A stretch of 64,000 nucleotides of DNA from Moesziomyces globuligerus (Eukaryota > Basidiomycota > Ustilaginomycetes > Ustilaginales > Ustilaginaceae), in the NCBI GenBank assembly GCA_030849465.1, contig JARVLF010000003.1, positions 1 through 64,000 of the forward strand, given 5' to 3'. The notes below the pieces were generated by a model. The model worked only from the letters and a program-made list of their open reading frames with translations. It made no database searches and had not been told where the DNA came from. The position numbers and the translations under genes are program-made. Positions 63,201 through 64,000 of the stretch are shown here, one piece after another. The stretch's first letter is position 1; the number at the start of each line of letters is the position of its first letter.

Positions 63201-64000
63201 TCTCTAACCTCCTTCCAACAGGCACACCCGATGAGCGACTGGTCGGCACCGGCATCACCTTCGACCAGATCGCACGCTTCCAAGACCATCTCATTCAGAC
63301 CGCCGACGGCAGAGAAGCTGTGCCTCCTCTCCCGCGTCTGCGGGCGGACGACAACGTACAGGAGCGCAGGTTTGCCGAGGCAAAATCCAAGGGACTTGCC
63401 TCACCAAACCTAGTCATCGGGACAGGATCGGAGTGGACGAAGCCATCGGCCAGCGTCCAGCAGAACGGCGATGGCCAGGAGTTCGGGTTATCAAACGGAA
63501 AGCCAGCCGAAGCGGGCAACGGCGCCCCTCTCACACGCAACCCTTCCAGCTCGATTTCGCACGACCCGCCCATCTCTCCGCGCGCCGTCATGTACGACGT
63601 CACCACCAGCCACCGGCCCACGTCGCCTCCGCTACACAGCCGCAACGGCTCGCTCAACGGCTTGCCGAGCCTGCTCGAGCTCAACGGATCGGTTGGACAT
63701 CGCAATCGCGAGTCTTTCTCCCTCTCGCATGCCGTTGATCAGGCAGCTCGAATGTATCACCAGCCCATGTTCACATCGCCATCAGTCGCCGAAGAACCTG
63801 GTACGGTATCGGATCAAGACTCCCGGGCCGTCGTGTCGAGTCCGCCGGTGCAGCAGCATCCGTTTAACGCTGGCTACACAAGCCCTTCGCTGCCAGCCGC
63901 CGAATCGCGCGGACCGCACAACTTTACCTTCCCGCGCAAGAACGTTCAGGAAGACATTGGCGCTTCGCCGCGCAGCCAGGCACAGCAATTCCCGCCCGAG
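60242..64000 (+). CDS. Large uncharacterised disordered protein, 5' part (continues past the window)
   Basis: From the ATG at 60242 one frame is open for 1253 codons to the right edge with no stop, so the gene is partial. It starts MINPFKKRQQRKAAAAAG. A short structured-looking region at about residues 100-190 contains PHLTRRFTLLRAPDGSLV, MRAHLRAQRARARAAN and HFLTEDEENAIIEQLKAQ. Most of the rest is Ser/Ala/Pro-rich and low in complexity, with RKSS and RRSS motifs suitable for basophilic kinases. A second conserved-looking block lies near residues 935-1050 (WRAMYGIKATDAVSLRAS, DEDLWAKMAS, TFDQIARFQDHLIQTADG). I do not recognise the family; length and composition suggest a scaffold or regulator. 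The missing C-terminus may hold the defining domain. Confidence 0.8.
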   Translation, partial: MINPFKKRQQRKAAAAAGTSSHAAPTDYAAFPSSSRLPPRPGIFIAAAAAQPASPNSAYTARQQRALQPGPPQWHHQPSRGADGSTQQAAQPQSLDHVLPPTSDFRQSLIMPHLTRRFTLLRAPDGSLVSPDAMRAHLRAQRARARAANLAIGAGVANHVHFLTEDEENAIIEQLKAQARAEGRDFDLEQAIASATVDSWRSGYAAGTDGFGSWGTSLTNTTTQLSSLAESLGDLSSSPVHSSSTRSPTRTTGGGAFFGSSTERDHAHFRNSQKARNVSKPEGIHASTKPDVSAPLAHGATPEPPATDASPENASRAAPTSNEQTDAPAADLKSGSKSLLDVPGTGPASRSSSSQDFNLLTTLSPEAFKRVSTALDEVFAQIASQQAPPSVKSDVGSRAESNHRPQRSSGDSDANSFASALSHVRSADPKPTPPATTAADPASEDEDAADTTITAPKPTLDAVHIEQGGLAMSSPIRDAMGGAVPGGHVDFLPQLPESETATQLPTLVASDSALTVTDATGHPEPASDSLAPSNGTEVSEHLRVSPSPAPTHLSLRNSSATATEVASQNSRIVSTASTIEAPQQNAADEFQIADGAAGIAAGATPAADSPASIADSRPSHGAAAARQPARPDRTPDMNNATAFIGSPAYSTLSRGDSIISANSGRSSLAGPPASNYSSSHSRKSSADKLALARAMAPHPSLREQPSLSSVRRNFKQHVRSATGSSEGSILGAHASRRSSGAMSPPPMLSRSARSPNYFPPPASNVSMHDYASGFKPPSAVSPAAAAALQSMTGQAHSSPQPANTSVLDASNALRSAQSMRNSASTSQSAASPHVPGVAAFGSGSDRAAGPGSPETGSTSYSLHQRNASLSSSKQHRNTQSSRISSTDDGYAPSMAAPRPAPVPVAVAPQTTQPATAPAQLNERGLMPQPPSEPEQAERWRAMYGIKATDAVSLRASTEDVSADPNDDEDLWAKMASASDSASADRPISNLLPTGTPDERLVGTGITFDQIARFQDHLIQTADGREAVPPLPRLRADDNVQERRFAEAKSKGLASPNLVIGTGSEWTKPSASVQQNGDGQEFGLSNGKPAEAGNGAPLTRNPSSSISHDPPISPRAVMYDVTTSHRPTSPPLHSRNGSLNGLPSLLELNGSVGHRNRESFSLSHAVDQAARMYHQPMFTSPSVAEEPGTVSDQDSRAVVSSPPVQQHPFNAGYTSPSLPAAESRGPHNFTFPRKNVQEDIGASPRSQAQQFPPE

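Overview
The window is the left end of a fungal chromosome. It opens with about 187 bp of (CCCTAA)n, the C-strand of a TTAGGG-type telomere, and runs into a gene-dense, GC-rich, intron-poor region. Introns are mostly 50-130 nt with GT-AG ends and CTRAY-like branch sites. Telomere type, composition and gene families (hexose transporter, Rap/Rsr1 GTPase, Zn2Cys6 and C2H2 regulators, Kex2-type secreted precursor, GPI aspartic protease) suggest a basidiomycete, most likely a smut (Ustilaginomycotina). That assignment is inference; the species cannot be named from sequence alone.

Telomere and subtelomere (1-2800): a five-exon gene on the minus strand (184-1772) encodes a low-complexity protein of about 426 aa with a Zn2Cys6-like cysteine cluster. 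It is transcribed toward the chromosome end and its stop codon lies inside the first telomeric repeat. A GC-rich gene-free strip and an AT-richer boundary near 2.5 kb follow.

2.8-17 kb: a divergent pair encodes the two halves of the plant/bacterial Tm-1-like protein, a UPF0261 ATP-binding domain (minus) and a five-exon TIM-barrel protein (plus). Next come a long C2H2 transcription factor (minus), a 5.4-kb stretch without a convincing gene, a hexose-type MFS transporter and Tim10.

17-31 kb: an Ayg1/FrsA-like alpha/beta hydrolase with an unresolved N-terminus, Coa6, the splicing factor Cwc22 with an RS tail, nicotinamide-nucleotide adenylyltransferase, and an mRNA cap N7-methyltransferase with an unusually long N-terminal extension.

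31-52.7 kb: mitochondrial isoleucyl-tRNA synthetase, a Zn2Cys6 regulator, asparagine synthetase, a mitochondrial PPR-like protein, a GPI-type aspartic protease, mitochondrial methionyl-tRNA synthetase divergent from a small unknown mitochondrial protein, proteasome subunit alpha-3 and a Rap/Rsr1-like GTPase.

52.7-64 kb: a secreted 741-aa precursor with 13 KR/RR sites and internal repeats that looks like a Kex2-processed multi-peptide precursor, a gene-poor 3.4 kb with one weak small-gene candidate, and the 5' part of a very large, disordered, uncharacterised protein that runs off the right edge.

Most genes are housekeeping, with a clear concentration of mitochondrial translation, import and respiratory assembly (Tim10, Coa6, IleRS, MetRS, PPR-like, small mitochondrial protein). 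The most unusual elements are the gene that abuts the telomere, the split divergent Tm-1 pair and the Kex2-type precursor. No tRNA, rRNA, CRISPR array or intact transposon was recognised.
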